DNA from: Eriocheir sinensis
Taxonomy: Eukaryota; Arthropoda; Malacostraca; Decapoda; Varunidae
Assembly (NCBI RefSeq): GCF_024679095.1
Contig: NC_066531.1
Span: 6,228,250 to 6,292,249, forward strand
Reading direction: 5' to 3'
Length of the DNA stretch: 64,000 nt
This document shows, in pieces, positions 10,800-21,139 of this stretch (its first letter is position 1; each line of letters begins with the position of its first letter). A model generated the notes under the pieces. The model was not told the DNA's origin and searched no databases. It worked only from the letters and a program-made list of their open reading frames with translations. The translations under genes were made by a program, and so were the position numbers.

Positions 10800-13404
10800 G
10801 TAGAAGAAAAATACGTATATTAATCTTTACATATGAAACAACAACGATAACAATAATTCCACTCACACAGCTCTCCTGGACAGAGTGGATTCTAAGGCTC
10901 TTCGTCTCATCAGCTCTCCTCCTTTTACTGACAACCTTCTACCTCTTAAATTCCTCCGCTATGTTGCCTCTTTTTCTGTCTTCTATCGATATCTTCATGA
11001 TGACTGCTCTTCTGAACTTGCTAACTGCATTCCTCCCTCCTTCCCGCGGCCCCGCTGCACACGACTTTCTACTCATGCTCATCCCTATACTATCCAAAAC
11101 CCTTATGCAAGAGGTAAACTCTGGAACAACCTTCCTTCGTCTGTATTTCCTCCTGCCTATGACTTGACTTATTCCAAGAAGAGTGTATCAAGACACCTCT
11201 TCACTCGAAATTGACCTCTCTTTTGGGTACTCTTTACTTTTATATTTTATGGGAGCGGCGAGTAGCGGGCTTTTTTTTAACTCTTCTTGTTGCCCTTGAG
11301 CCGTGTCCTTTGATGTAAAAAAACAAATCACTAATACCTTTGGGCACGGTGGAGTGTCCGATGCCGATAAACTCCAGGAAGTCGTTGGTATAGATGCCAG
11401 TCTCCCGCAGCTTCATCATGCCCTCCGACGGGTCCACAGCGTCTATGTGCCTGTGGGAGTGGCTGTAGTAGTTGAAGTAGTAGCAGTATTATAAGTAGAG
11501 GTTATAGCATTAGTAGTAGTTGTTGGGAATCAGTAAATTTACCCTACCCAACAGTTAGGTCACTCGCAAAGTGAATAACACACCCGTCAGACAATCCCAA
11601 AGAAACAAGTGCTTACCAGCTATTAGGTGGTGAAGGTATCCAACAAGCACCTCCAGACAGCCGAACAAATAATAATCCTACCGGATCCGTGTAGTAAAAA
11701 TATATCTGTCTCAAATAACTGCTGGGGGCACTTAGCTGAGAAGCGGGTTTCAAAAGATATTGTTGTCTCTGAAGTCTCGTTGCCGGGTGTAGTATCCCTC
11801 AGTCAGGTAATAGAAGGCACACTGCGTCCGAGTTAATGGGTGGGCTGCGGTGCCTTGGTCTTTACTTTGTGAAGGCCGGTGGTGGAGTGAGAGAAAACCA
11901 ACCACGTGGGTCTGAAGCGATATTTTGAATTTCTCTCGCCAGATGGCGTGGCTTTCTCTCTGTTTCCATCGGTTAAATTATCCTTGTTCTTTAATTTTAA
12001 TTCAGTAAAGAACAATTAGTTATTATTTCATGAAAGGAAACACTTCACTATTGTTATTCCTTTTATGGTAAATGTGGTTAATCTTCAGGCAGTGAATAAG
12101 TTGATTCTGTCTCGGTTTGGGAGCCGATGACCGAAGTATTTAAGTACCATCCAAGGCTTATTTGAGCTCAGACGATACTCACAGTTGACTTGAACTCTCG
12201 GTCCGAGACTAGTTCCATAAGGGAAATAGTTAATTTGTCTAATCCCACGGTTAACTGGCCTAATTCCTAACATAGTATAGTCTATCGATTTTAACTTGAG
12301 CCCGTGGGCGCGACACAAGGATTCCCCACGAGACCGCGCTGGTGCCACATCACTCCATTACTCTCCTCGGAGAGGGTGGCTATCTCTCTCTATATCTCTC
12401 TCTCTCTCCCTCTCTCTCTGCATGGCTGCGCAGGGCGCGAGAGTGAGATCTACTTGATTTGTCCATTGTGGCGTAACGCTGAATGGTGCGGCCTGGCGCC
12501 TGTTGCCAAGGTCCGTCAGGCGGCAACGTTGCATGAGGTTTACTGAGTCGTTGTCTTTCCCTCTAATCCCAAGCCATTCATAACACCACGCAGTCGTATT
12601 ATGAATGTATGTAAATTCCATAAATAGATAACGTACAGACTAACAGTGAGACAGAACGCCATGCGCAGGTCATCGCTAGATCAGTAAACAATTGGGGTTT
12701 CCCCGGGCCAAGTCACAGGGCTCAATTTTAAGTTAGATTCGATGGACTATAGTAATGCCGCTCCGCTCCTGCCTGCTCCCAGTTCCCACCCAGCGGCTCT
12801 GCCTCTACACAAGTTGCTGTAATTTCCAACACATCATCTTCATCTCTTGGCGTTGGATTCGTGTTGAGGCTGAGGCACTGGCAGGCAGGAGGCAGTGGAC
12901 TGGAGGATATTTAAGTATGGTGACTGGACATCCCCCTGTCTGCGGTCCTGCGGCACCCACCTGAAGCCTTCCCGGTGGAGTTCGCTGCCCACGCAGTTTC
13001 GTCCCGGCGGCCACGTCCAGCACCCTGGCCTTGGCTCGCCGCCCGGGGTACGCAACGCAGCGCCTCCTCCAGCATGATGGCGGCCACGGTACCCGCCTTC
13101 CAGATCATCTAAGGACGGGGAAGGGTGATTACAGATGCGTACCCCAGGGCCGCATCACTTAACTCCGGACCTCACGGAGAAGTCGCCGGTTTAACGCAAA
13201 ATCATTCCAGCGATACCCTATGATTCTGCGTAGGCACTTGGTACTAAAGGCATCTCTCTCTCTCTCTCTCTCTCTCACCATCTCCTCGTAGTTCTCGGAC
13301 CACTCGTCGTAGCCGGCCGCCATCTCCTCCGGCGTGAGACCTGGCCTGTGGACGTTCGCGTCCGCCCTCATTGCCACGTCGCCCCGACTGCCGCCCTCAG
13401 ACAT
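7698..13404 (-). CDS. METTL27-like: METTL27-like (WBSCR27-like) methyltransferase gene, six exons
   Basis: Exons on the minus strand are 13404-13279, 13108-12961, 11450-11338, 10714-10622, 8246-8134 and 7778-7698, giving about 223 residues (human METTL27 is 245). Exon 1 carries AAGYDEWSENYEE, exon 2 the SAM motif I VLDVAAGT, exon 3 DAVDPSEGMM, exon 4 DLVVISGGMGEGHIP, exon 5 GGFVIIVMRHEYL and exon 6 PNYFCDKEGLVFV. All five introns are GT-AG, and phases match at every junction except across exon 2, which is 148 bp where 146 or 149 is needed. METTL27 belongs to the class I SAM-dependent methyltransferases; its substrate is not established. The introns hold family A insertions. It may be a host gene with assembly indels or a recent pseudogene. 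Confidence 0.85.
8134..8246 (-). CDS. METTL27-like exon 5
   Basis: The 113-bp exon begins after CTCCAG and encodes GFVIIVMRHEYLQTVPSYKD to DGKWKK. The donor is GTAGGG. The split Gly codon with exon 4 is in phase. Confidence 0.9.
8673..8739. repeat. (AC)n microsatellite in METTL27-like intron 5 (intron between exons 4 and 5)
   Basis: About 33 AC units. Confidence 0.97.
8765..10605 (+). mobile_element. Family A copy inside the METTL27-like gene
   Basis: The plus-strand copy runs from the endonuclease/RT linker (8848-9318, [14 protein letters not shown] and GLNSQKAYGPDGVP) through RT pieces (9582-9866) to the C-terminal tail (9967-10419) and an A-rich end at about 10600. Frameshifts, stops and an internal loss around FESILNRKI show it is dead. 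It lies antisense to the host gene in the intron between exons 4 and 5. Confidence 0.85.
10622..10714 (-). CDS. METTL27-like exon 4
   Basis: The 93-bp exon encodes TYDLVVISGGMGEGHIPLSG, the motif III region typical of METTL27. Its acceptor is fed by a 78-bp (CT)n tract (10717-10794). Its donor lies in a GTGA tetranucleotide repeat that abuts the tail of a family A copy. Confidence 0.9.
10717..10794. repeat. (GA)n microsatellite at exon 4 acceptor
   Basis: About 39 GA units on plus. On the gene strand this is a CT tract running straight into the CAG acceptor of exon 4. Confidence 0.95.
10855..11325 (+). mobile_element. Family A 3' fragment in METTL27-like intron 3
   Basis: Encodes the RT tail (ESKALRLISSPP-like, here DSKALRLISSPPFTDNLL) and the family 3' end (gagcggcgagtagcgggctttttt) with a terminal A run near 11320. 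It is 5'-truncated and lies antisense to the host gene, about 13 bp from the exon 3 donor. Confidence 0.85.
11338..11450 (-). CDS. METTL27-like exon 3
   Basis: The 113-bp exon follows CCCACAG and ends AAAG before GTATTAG. It encodes HIDAVDPSEGMMKLRETG (acidic loop and helix after motif I) to STVPK. The last G joins AC of exon 4 to give Asp. Confidence 0.85.
11451..12960. other. METTL27-like intron 2 (unique-looking sequence)
   Basis: No RT or transposase is recognisable. A TC-rich microsatellite lies at 12380-12420. A minus-strand open frame at 12348-12085 (87 residues) has no recognisable motif and is probably chance. Confidence 0.6.
12961..13108 (-). CDS. METTL27-like exon 2 (frame-disrupted)
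   Basis: The acceptor TTAG precedes ATGATCTGG; the donor follows GGCTTCAG. Three frames are needed to read the family: IMLEEALRCVP first, then ARVLDVAAGT (SAM motif I), then VGSELHREGF. That implies two +1 events, one near 13045 and one near 12995. The final two bases AG join G of exon 3 to make Arg. Confidence 0.7.
13279..13404 (-). CDS. METTL27-like exon 1
   Basis: The 42 codons start at MSEGGSRGD and end EEM before the donor GTGAGAGAG. The donor is the first part of a (GA)n microsatellite (plus-strand TC at 13254-13278). The motif AGYDEWSENYEE fits the N-terminal segment of the family. Confidence 0.8.
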
Positions 13405-13784
13405 TATCCTGCAGCAGGGAAGAGACGGAGAATCACAAGCAGGGCATGACTACAGTACAGTACAATTCCTTTATAGTAGTATGTAATGGCGACAGTGACG
13501 GGACCAAAATAATTCGCAAGCATGATCAAGAATTCGCAGCAGAAAAAATTACGTCGAAAAATTTTAAACGTCGAATTTGCCGGCCGGGGCGGCCAGCCAG
13601 CCGCGCGGGCAGCCAGCCGCCGAGGGGACTACCCCGCTACCCAACCGGGTAGTGGTCATAAACCTACCCCAAGTGACCATGCCCCCCCACCCCAACCCCC
13701 CCCCACCCCACCCCAAACCCCACCACCTTCCACGCCATCGTGTCTCCCCCTACCCCCCGGAGGCCTGAGCGTCACCCTCCTGCC

Positions 13785-14320
13785 GGGGATTGGTTAGGGG
13801 CGTCCTTTCGCGCCGTGCCGGGGCGTCGCCCTCCTGCCGGGGATCGGTTAGCGCGAGCGGTGCCTTGTTCGGGGGATCGGTTAGGGGCGTCTTTTCGCAC
13901 CGTGCCGGGGCGTCCTTTCGCCCCAGTGCCAGGGGATCGGGTAGGGGCCTCCTTTCGCACCGTACCGGGGCGTCACCCTTCTGCCGGGGGATCGGTTAGG
14001 GGCGTCCTTTCGCCCCAGTGCCGGGGGATCGGTTAGGGGCCTCCTTTCGCACCGTGCCGGGGCGTCCTTTCGCCCCAGTGCCGGGGGATCGGCTAGGGGC
14101 CTCCATTCGCACCGTACCGGGGCGTCACCCTCCTGCCGGGGGATCGGTTAGGGGCGTCCTTTCGCCCCAGTGCCGGGGGATCGGCTAGGGGCGTCCTTTC
14201 GCACCGTGCCGGGGCGTCACCCTCCTGCCGGGGGATCGGTCCTTTCGCACCGTGCCTGGGCGTCACCCTCCTGCCGGGGATCGGTTAGCGCGAGCGGTGA
14301 CTTGTTGGGCGGAGGCCTGT
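13785..14320. repeat. GC-rich minisatellite upstream of the METTL27-like gene
   Basis: About ten variable units (roughly 37-60 bp) built from GGGGGATCGGTTAGGGGC, GTCCTTTCGCACCGTGCC and GGGGCGTCACCCTCCTGCC, combined as long and short versions. The sequence just before it (13660-13745) is C-rich. Frames through it are artefacts. Confidence 0.9.
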
Positions 14321-14329
14321 GGCTACCTT

Positions 14330-14513
14330 TCCCCCTCCCTCTCCCTCTTCCCCTCCCGCTATTGATTTTTTTTTTTCAGTTTGCCAGCATGTGTGTGCGT
14401 GTCCCCCTCTATTCCCCACCCCTCGCCAGCGGTGACTTGATGGTCAGTCTGAGGGTACCATTACCCCTCCCTCTCCCTCTACCAGCTATTGATTTTTTCA
14501 GTTTGCCAGCATA

Positions 14514-14515
<2 letters not shown>
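14330..14515. repeat. Imperfect direct duplication
   Basis: The pattern ccctccctctccctct...gctattgattttttcagtttgccagcat occurs at 14330-14388 and again at 14464-14512, separated by about 75 bp and followed by a (GT)n array. Confidence 0.75.

Positions 14516-14572
<57 letters not shown>
14516..14572. repeat. (GT)n microsatellite
   Basis: About 28 GT units. Confidence 0.97.
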
Positions 14573-14576
<4 letters not shown>

Positions 14577-14599
14577 GTTGATTTTCATATTGACTGGAG

Positions 14600-14701
14600 T
14601 TATATCGATTGTCTTTTCAGTGAGGGGGTAGGAACGGGAAAAGTAGATTTTATACATTTATATTGAAATATAGTGGCCGATTCGAGCGGTGACTGCTACA
14701 C
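14600..14701 (-). mobile_element. Diverged LTR remnant
   Basis: Read on the minus strand, 14701-14679 equals the first 23 bases of the 160-bp LTR at 21803 (TGTAGCAGTCACCGCTCGAA). After an unmatched 40 bp, 14640-14610 resembles the next LTR block (ttcctacccc.ctcactg). The rest is not recognisable. Confidence 0.5.
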
Positions 14702-14818
14702 TCTCGGGAGTAAGTACCTTCACACGTGGGAGGAGCCGCCGGGAGCATCAAGACGTAAACTGCTAGTAAATGCAAGGGCATGAATTCACCCCAGACACCC
14801 CAAAAGGCTACTACCATA

Positions 14819-15233
14819 TCTTAAAACCACAATGAGTTTGGTCCATCAGCCTAATATTGTAGAAATACTTTAAGTAAACGAGTTTTATCAAAAGTAGTAT
14901 TGATTGATTGAATGATTGTTTATTGATTCATTTAACACTAAACGAGAATGGAGGACAATTCCATCCCAACACACACTCATTACATAGTGTGATTCTACAA
15001 TCCTCTAAAATAACCGTTCCTTATACCTCCTTCGATATCTCGCAAAGAGATAAACATTTCCCAATGTTGCTGCCACTCTCTCAAAAGTTGTTTTGCGCAG
15101 GCTCTGCTTCTTGTAGAGCTTATCTTGTGGGTCCCACAAGTGTCGATGCTGCCTCACTTCCTCTAGCAATGCCACCTCGGCTCCAAATCTTGTTATCTGC
15201 ATCTGTCATTTCGTGTTTTATTGGCGCCGACAT
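14819..15233 (-). pseudogene. MADF-domain ORF, copy 1 (frameshifted)
   Basis: From ATG at 15233 the minus strand reads MSAPIKHEMTDADNKIWS, then shifts frame into EVALLEEVRQHRHLWDPQDK and KTTFERVAATLG, a recognisable MADF (Adf-1-type, Myb/SANT-like) DNA-binding domain. Downstream it has AATAAA at about 14927 and a TCAA-type repeat. MADF proteins bind DNA and occur both as host regulators and as accessory proteins of PIF/Harbinger transposons. It is head-to-head with element D. A second copy is at 60204-60067 plus 54625-54349. Confidence 0.6.
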
Positions 15234-15279
15234 GTTGTTTACCCGGCCGCCAGTCGGCTATACAAGACGGACACGCTCA

Positions 15280-17236
15280 GCTGCAGAGAACTTGCCGCGA
15301 GAAGAGCTCCCAGACCCAGACCAAAAATGCTGCCGCGCCTGTATTGCCAGCCGCGAATTGCCAGGTGTAAAGCTGCCTTTAGAGGTGAGGTTCGTGATTT
15401 AAATGAGAAGAGATCGCAAGAAGAGAAGAGGGAGTTTTTTTGGAGAGTAATGGATATGAAAGTGAGAAAGTAGTTCATAGGGTCGAGAGGAAGAAAGGAA
15501 TAAAACTAACAGAAAAGGAGGAAGGGTGGAAAGTGACATATACGAATATTAATGGAATAGTTTCATCGTGGATAGAGTTAACGACTATTTGAGACACAAA
15601 GAACCTGATATTGTGGGGCTGACGGAAACTAAGTTGTGACCCAATTGAGGTGGTGGGGATTGGAGAAGGTGCATACAACGTATGGAGGAGAGACAGAAAG
15701 ATAAAACAGGGAGGAGGTGTGATGTTGATGGTTAAAAAAGGCATTAGGGTGGAGGAGGTAATTGAGGGTGAAGGCTTGACAGAGGTGTTGAAAGTGAAAA
15801 GTGTGGGTGCTGAAGGAAGAAGAAGGCATTATGTAGTAGGGTATGTGCCTCCATGAACAAGCGTATAGGGGTTGCGGGAATATAAACAAATGATACAAGA
15901 CACGGTGAGTTGCAAGGATGAAATGTTGAGGGAGTGTGAGAGAATAATTATAATGGTTGATTACAACTGAATCGAGGTGGAATAGGAGTACTGGCAGACG
16001 CAGGGAGCAGACGAGTCGTGGGGAGGAAGACTCCTGCAACTGGCAGTGGAACATGTGCTGACTCAGTGGATCAAGGAACATACCAGATTCGGGAAAGAAG
16101 GTGAGGCATCAAGACTAGACCTGGTATATATTAAGTAAGGAGCCGGAAATAATAGAAAATCTTAACGTAGATTGTCCAATAGCGAAGAGTGGCCATGAGG
16201 TTGTGGAATTTGAAGTATCAGAAAAGAGAACGATTGGCCGAAAAGAGGATCACAATATTGGGAGAAGCAACTACTGTGACTTTGTTAGCATGAGAACACA
16301 GGATAAGTGGGAGGAGTTTTTAAAGCTATACAAGGAAGCCGAAAATAAATATGTCCCCAAGGTAACCAAAAAGGATGTTGGTAAAAAGGATTGGTTTAAC
16401 AAGTGATGCGAGATAGCTAGAAAGAGAAAAGAGGAAGCTTGGAAGGGATGGAGGAGATAAAGAAGAATCAACTCGTGGAACGATTTCAAACAAGCAAGGA
16501 ATGAATATACAAAGATTAGAAGAGAAGAAAAAAGGAAATATGAAAAAGATATAATCGACAAGTGAAAAGACAAACTATTTGATAGACGTGTGAACGGCAA
16601 ATTAAAGAATAGAGAAAAAATCGATAAACTGAAAATGGATGAAACCACATATGAGGACCCAGCAAAGATGGCAGAGGTGATGAATAACAGCTTCCATAGA
16701 ATGTTCACAAAAGAGGAATTTGTACAACCTCCGGGCCAGGAAAAAGGAAGGGTTATGCAAGAGATTCAGTTAACGGTGCAGGTCAAAGAAAGTTTGAACA
16801 AACTGGATGTAAGAAAGGCGACGGGGCCGGATGGAGTATCAGGGTGTATCTTGAATGAATGTAGTGATCAACTGGCAGAGAAACTGCACTCCATAATGAG
16901 TGCCTCTCTAAGTGAAGGAAAGGTACCACAAGATTGGAAGAGAGCAAATATAATACGGTACCGATTTTTAAGGGAGGCAAGAGAGAGGAGCCATTAAATT
17001 ACAGACCGGTATCACTCACTAGTGTGGTTGCGAAGATATGTGAGAGACTGGTTAAAAACAGGCGGTCGGATTTCTGAGAAAGTGAGAAAATTATATCGGG
17101 TTGCCAGTTTGGATTCAGGAAAGGGAGATCTTGCGTCACCAACTTGTTGTGTTACTACTTAAGGGTGACATATTTAATACAGGAGAGAGAAGGCTGGGCG
17201 GATGGAAAGTACCTGAATCTGAAGAAAAAAAAACAT
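15280..17236 (+). mobile_element. Non-LTR element D, 5' part (endonuclease and RT start), copy 1
   Basis: Plus-strand pieces: endonuclease start TYTNINGIVSS, then KQGGGVMLMVKKGIRVEEV at 15700-15750. The GDFN block is decayed to VDYN plus stop at about 15957. A linker follows (VTKKDVGKKDWFNK), then the RT start at 16590-16970 (KATGPDGVSG, GKVPQDWKRANI) and FGFRKGRSCVTNL at 17110. The copy breaks at about 17236, where element E begins, and resumes at 20103. D looks CR1/Jockey-like. Confidence 0.75.
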
Positions 17237-17242
17237 TTTACA

Positions 17243-18566
17243 TAGTACCGCACGTGGGCAACCATGGACTTCCATCTTCTTCTGTCCCTCGTGGCCCTGA
17301 TGAACTGTCCACCCGTCATGTTCCCCCGTGCCAGCTTTACCAATCCGTCCATGTATTTCACTCTCGGTCTTCCTCTCCCTCTGGTTCCCTCCACCATTCC
17401 TGTCATTATCAGATTCTCCAGCCCCTCTCTCCTCATTACGTAAACAAAAAATTTCAGTTGTCTCAATCTCACCGCCCCCATCAGCTCCCTCCTCTTTCCC
17501 ACCATCTCCAATACTTCTTCGTTCGACCTTCTTGCCGTCCACGTGATCTTCATCCTCCTCCTCCACAGCCACATCTCCATCGCCTCCAGCCTATTCAACA
17601 TCGTCTTTGATATAGTCCGACTTTTCACACCATATAACATTGTTGACCACACATGAATTTTTATTAAGCTTTTCCGTGTTTTTTATAGAAAACTATGTTA
17701 TTCAATAGCAAAATGCGGTCTTTGCTATACCTATTCTCCTTTTAATTTCTGTGTCACACCTTATATCCTCGGTCACAACACTTCCCAAATAATTAAAGTT
17801 CTCTACCCTCTCCACCGTTCATCGCAGCTCCATTCGTGGTATCTGTGCATTCTTTGACATTACCAACCACTTCGTTCTCTATACCTTAATTGTCAAACCT
17901 TTGGATTCCCTTTCTTCTTTTACTCGGTTGAGCATTAATTGTATTTTTTTCTTTATTGTCTGCTATCAGCACAGTGTCATCGGCACACCTTATGTCATTT
18001 ACATTACGTCCTCCAATACTTATCCCCTCACTTTCTCTGATAGTCCGCATTATTATTTCTCCAAACAATGAAAACAGATCCGGTGACATTACACAACCCT
18101 GCATGACACCTCTTCTGGTGTTCTGCCACTCTGTATCTTCGCCATCTACTCTTACACACGCCTTTTGTGCCAGTATAGATTCTTTATCACTCTGAGTTAT
18201 CTTCCGTTCACCCTAATGCTTTTCAATAGTTCCATTAAGTCTTCATGTCTAACTCTATCAAAGGCTTTTTCATAGTCAATAAAGCAGACATACAGGTATC
18301 TTTGTTTCTCTATCACCCTCTCTGCCATTGTTCTCAACATAAATATTGCATTACTCGTGCCTTTTCCTTCCACAAATCCACATTGCTCGTCCGAGACCTC
18401 ACTTCTTTTTCTTCCACGTAATCGTTTGAGTATAACTTTCAGTGTGATTTTTGTTATTTGGCTCATGATACTGATGGTTCTGTGCTTATCGCAGTCAAGT
18501 GTTCCGCTTACTTTTGGTATTGCGATAAACACGGATTTACACATTTGTTCAGTTATCTGTCCAGAT
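17243..18566 (-). mobile_element. RTE-like element E, 3' part (RT core and C-terminus), copy 1
   Basis: Minus-strand coding: 18616-18197 gives ITEQMCKSVFIAIPKVSGT, QCGFVEGKGTSNAIFMLRT and CFIDYEKAFDRVRHEDLMEL. 18104-17960 gives QGCVMSPDLFSLFGE and a catalytic block mutated to RCADDTVLIA. 17652-17155 gives the C-terminal domain (RRRMKITWTARRSNEEVLEM, GTRGRGRPRVKYMDGL). These motifs fit the RTE-like group. The upstream half of E resumes at 20100-19766, past an inserted family A copy. Confidence 0.8.
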
Positions 18567-19765
18567 ATAATATCAAAAGCCTTTGATAGGGTCTGGCACA
18601 AATCTTTGCTTTCCAAACTACCCTCCTACGGTTTCTATCCTTCTCTCTGTACCTTTATCTCACGTTTCCTCTCTGACCGTTCTATTTCTGCTGTGATAGA
18701 CAGTCACTGTTCTTCCCCTAAACCTATTAATACTGGTGTTCCGCAGGGCTCTGCCCTATCTCCCACTCTCTTTCTGTTGTTCATTGAAGATCTTCTTTCC
18801 AAAACGAACTGCCCTATCCATTCTTACACCGATGACTCTACTCTGCATTACTCAACTTCTTTTAATAGAAGACCCACCCAACATGATCTAAATGATTCCA
18901 GGATGGAGGCGCCAGAACGCTTAGCCTTAGACCTTACTATTATTTCCGACTAGGAAAAGAAGAACTTCGTGTCCTTCAACACCTCAAAAACACAGTTTCT
19001 CCACCTATCCACTCGACACAATCTTCCGAACAACTATCCCCTATTCTTTGACAACACTCAGCGATCACCTTCTTCAACACTAAACATCCTCGGTTTATCC
19101 TTAACTCAAATCTAAACTGTAATCTTCATGTATCTTCTCTTCCTAAATCACCTTCTTCGAGGCTGTGCGTTCTGTGCCGTCTCCGCCGTTCTACTCCCCC
19201 GCACAGTTGCTATCCATTTTCAGGGGCCTTGTCCGCCCTCGTATGGAGTATGCATCTCACGTGTGGGGGGTTCCACTCACACAGCTCTCTTGGACAGAGT
19301 GGAGTCTAAGGCTCTTCGTCTCATCAGCTCTCCTCCTCTTACTGTACTGATAGTCTTCTGTCTTTTAAATTTCGCCTCTCTCTCTATTGCTATCGATATT
19401 TTCATGCTGACTGCTCTTCTGAACTTGCTAACCGCATGCCTCCCCCCTCCCGCGGCCTCGCCACACACGACTTTCTACTCAAGATCATCCCTTTACTGTC
19501 CAAATCCCTTACGCAAGAGTTAACCAGCATCTTCCTTCTCTCATCCCACACGCTGGTAAACTCTGGAACAATCTTCCTTCATTTGTATTCCCTCCAACTT
19601 ACGACTTGAACTCTTTCAAGAGGAGGGTATCAGGGCACCTCTCCTTCCGAAATTGACCTATTTTTCGGCCACTCCTCTAACTCTTTATATGAGCAGTGAG
19701 TTGCAGTCTTTTTTTTCACATTTGTTACCTTTTTTATGCCCTTGAACTGACTCCTCTGCTGTAAA
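18567..19765 (+). mobile_element. Family A copy inserted in element E (copy 1)
   Basis: 5'-truncated at the RT block ISKAFDRVWHKSLLSKLPSY and running to the A-rich tail after ctgctgtaaaag. The catalytic block reads SYTDDST. Element E continues on either side (ITEQM at 18560; VSEIVNKVYNS-type sequence at 19770), so the insertion is unambiguous. Confidence 0.85.
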
Positions 19766-20100
19766 AGAAAAAAAGAATTGTAGACCTTGTTCACTATCTC
19801 TGATACACTTTACTGCCATATCTTCAACTGCTTGCAACATTTATATTGTAACACTCTCGCCTCCTGCTGCCTTTCCTCTCTTCAGGTCTTTCATTGCCCA
19901 TTTTACTTCACTCTAAAATTTCTAGGCCTTCATTTCCTTCGGCCGTGTCATCCATCTCTGGTCTCTCATCACTAAACAGCTCTCTTATAATAATAATATT
20001 ATATTCACTGCATCTTTGTCCCGCCTCCTCTGCATCCATCAAGACTGTCCCATCTTTCTTTTTCACAGCACCGCCTTTATTCCACTTCCGTGTCTGAATT
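19766..20100 (-). mobile_element. RTE-like element E, 5' part of copy 1
   Basis: On the minus strand frames give KKKDGTVLMDAEEA, ELFSDERPEMDDTAEGNE and VKWAMKDLKRGKAAGGES, the region before RT in RTE-like proteins. It joins 18566 once the family A insertion is removed. Confidence 0.75.
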
Positions 20101-20102
20101 CC

Positions 20103-21135
20103 TAACTAACAGGGAAATGAGGACGATAATCAGGGACAGGGTTTCCAACTGGTGCCCTGTGATGAGTGGAGTCCCGCAAGGTTCGGTGTTGGCACCAATA
20201 ATGTTTCCTGTTTATATGAAATATGGTGGATGGAGTGTCCAGTTATGTGAGTTTGTTTGCAGATGATGCAAAACTATTGAGACGAGTGAATAATGTGAAG
20301 GACTGTGAGGCATTGCAACGGACCTGGATAGAATATGGGAGTGGAGTGGTACATGGCAGATGGAATTCAACCTCGAAATGTAAAAAAATGGAGTTTGGTA
20401 GGAGTGGCAGAAGATGTAAATATGATTTTAAGATGGGAAGTAAGATAATATGCAGAGGAGTGGAGGAAAAAGATTTGGGAGTGACTCTCAGAGAATATGT
20501 CACCGGACAAACACATCAACAGGATAACATGACAAACTCTGAATTTGCTGAGGAACATAAGGACGGCATTTGTGTACTTGGATGAGGAGATGATGAAGAA
20601 AATAATAATCCCAATGATAAGGCCAAGGTTGGAGTATGCAGCAGTGGTCTGGTCTCCTCACGAAAAGAAGAACATAAAGAAGTTGGAAAGAGTGCAGAGA
20701 GTGGCAACTAAAATTGTACCAAAACTTCGAGATCGGAGTTATGAGGAGAGACTCAGTAGCATGAGGCTTACAACCCTGGAGAGAAGAAGAGAGAGAGGAG
20801 ATATGATAGCGGTGTACAGGGTGGCGAACGGAGTGGAGCATTTGGACAGAGAGGACCTGCATGTGTGTGTGGAATGTGAGAGAAACAAGAATTAAGACAC
20901 GGAAAGAAGTTGAGGGCGACCACGTGTAAGAGAGATGTGAAAATTTTTAGCTTCCCAAATAGAAGCATTGAGCTATGGAATAGACTGAAGGAGAAGGTGG
21001 TTTGTGCAAGAAACATTCATGATTTTAAAGAAAAGTTGGATAAGAGTGAATATGGAGACGGGACAGCGCGAGCATAGCTCTTTTCCCGTATGTCACAACT
21101 AGGTAAATACAACGGGGTAAATACCCACGCACGCG
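20103..21135 (+). mobile_element. Non-LTR element D, 3' part (RT palm to C-terminus), copy 1
   Basis: Starts in NREMRTIIRDRVSNWCPV, then MSGVPQGSVLAPIMF, catalytic SLFADDAKLLRR at 20250, and MIRPRLEYAAVVWSPHEKKN at 20620. Then RVQRVATKIVPKLRDRSYEE and a C-terminal tail to about 21070. It continues the element interrupted at 17236, although the KAFDRVPH block between the halves is absent. Confidence 0.75.
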
Positions 21136-21139
21136 CACG

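Noticed and set aside
12085..12348. 87-codon minus-strand frame in the METTL27-like intron 2
   Set aside because: No domain, no splice continuity with the flanking exons; left as intron.
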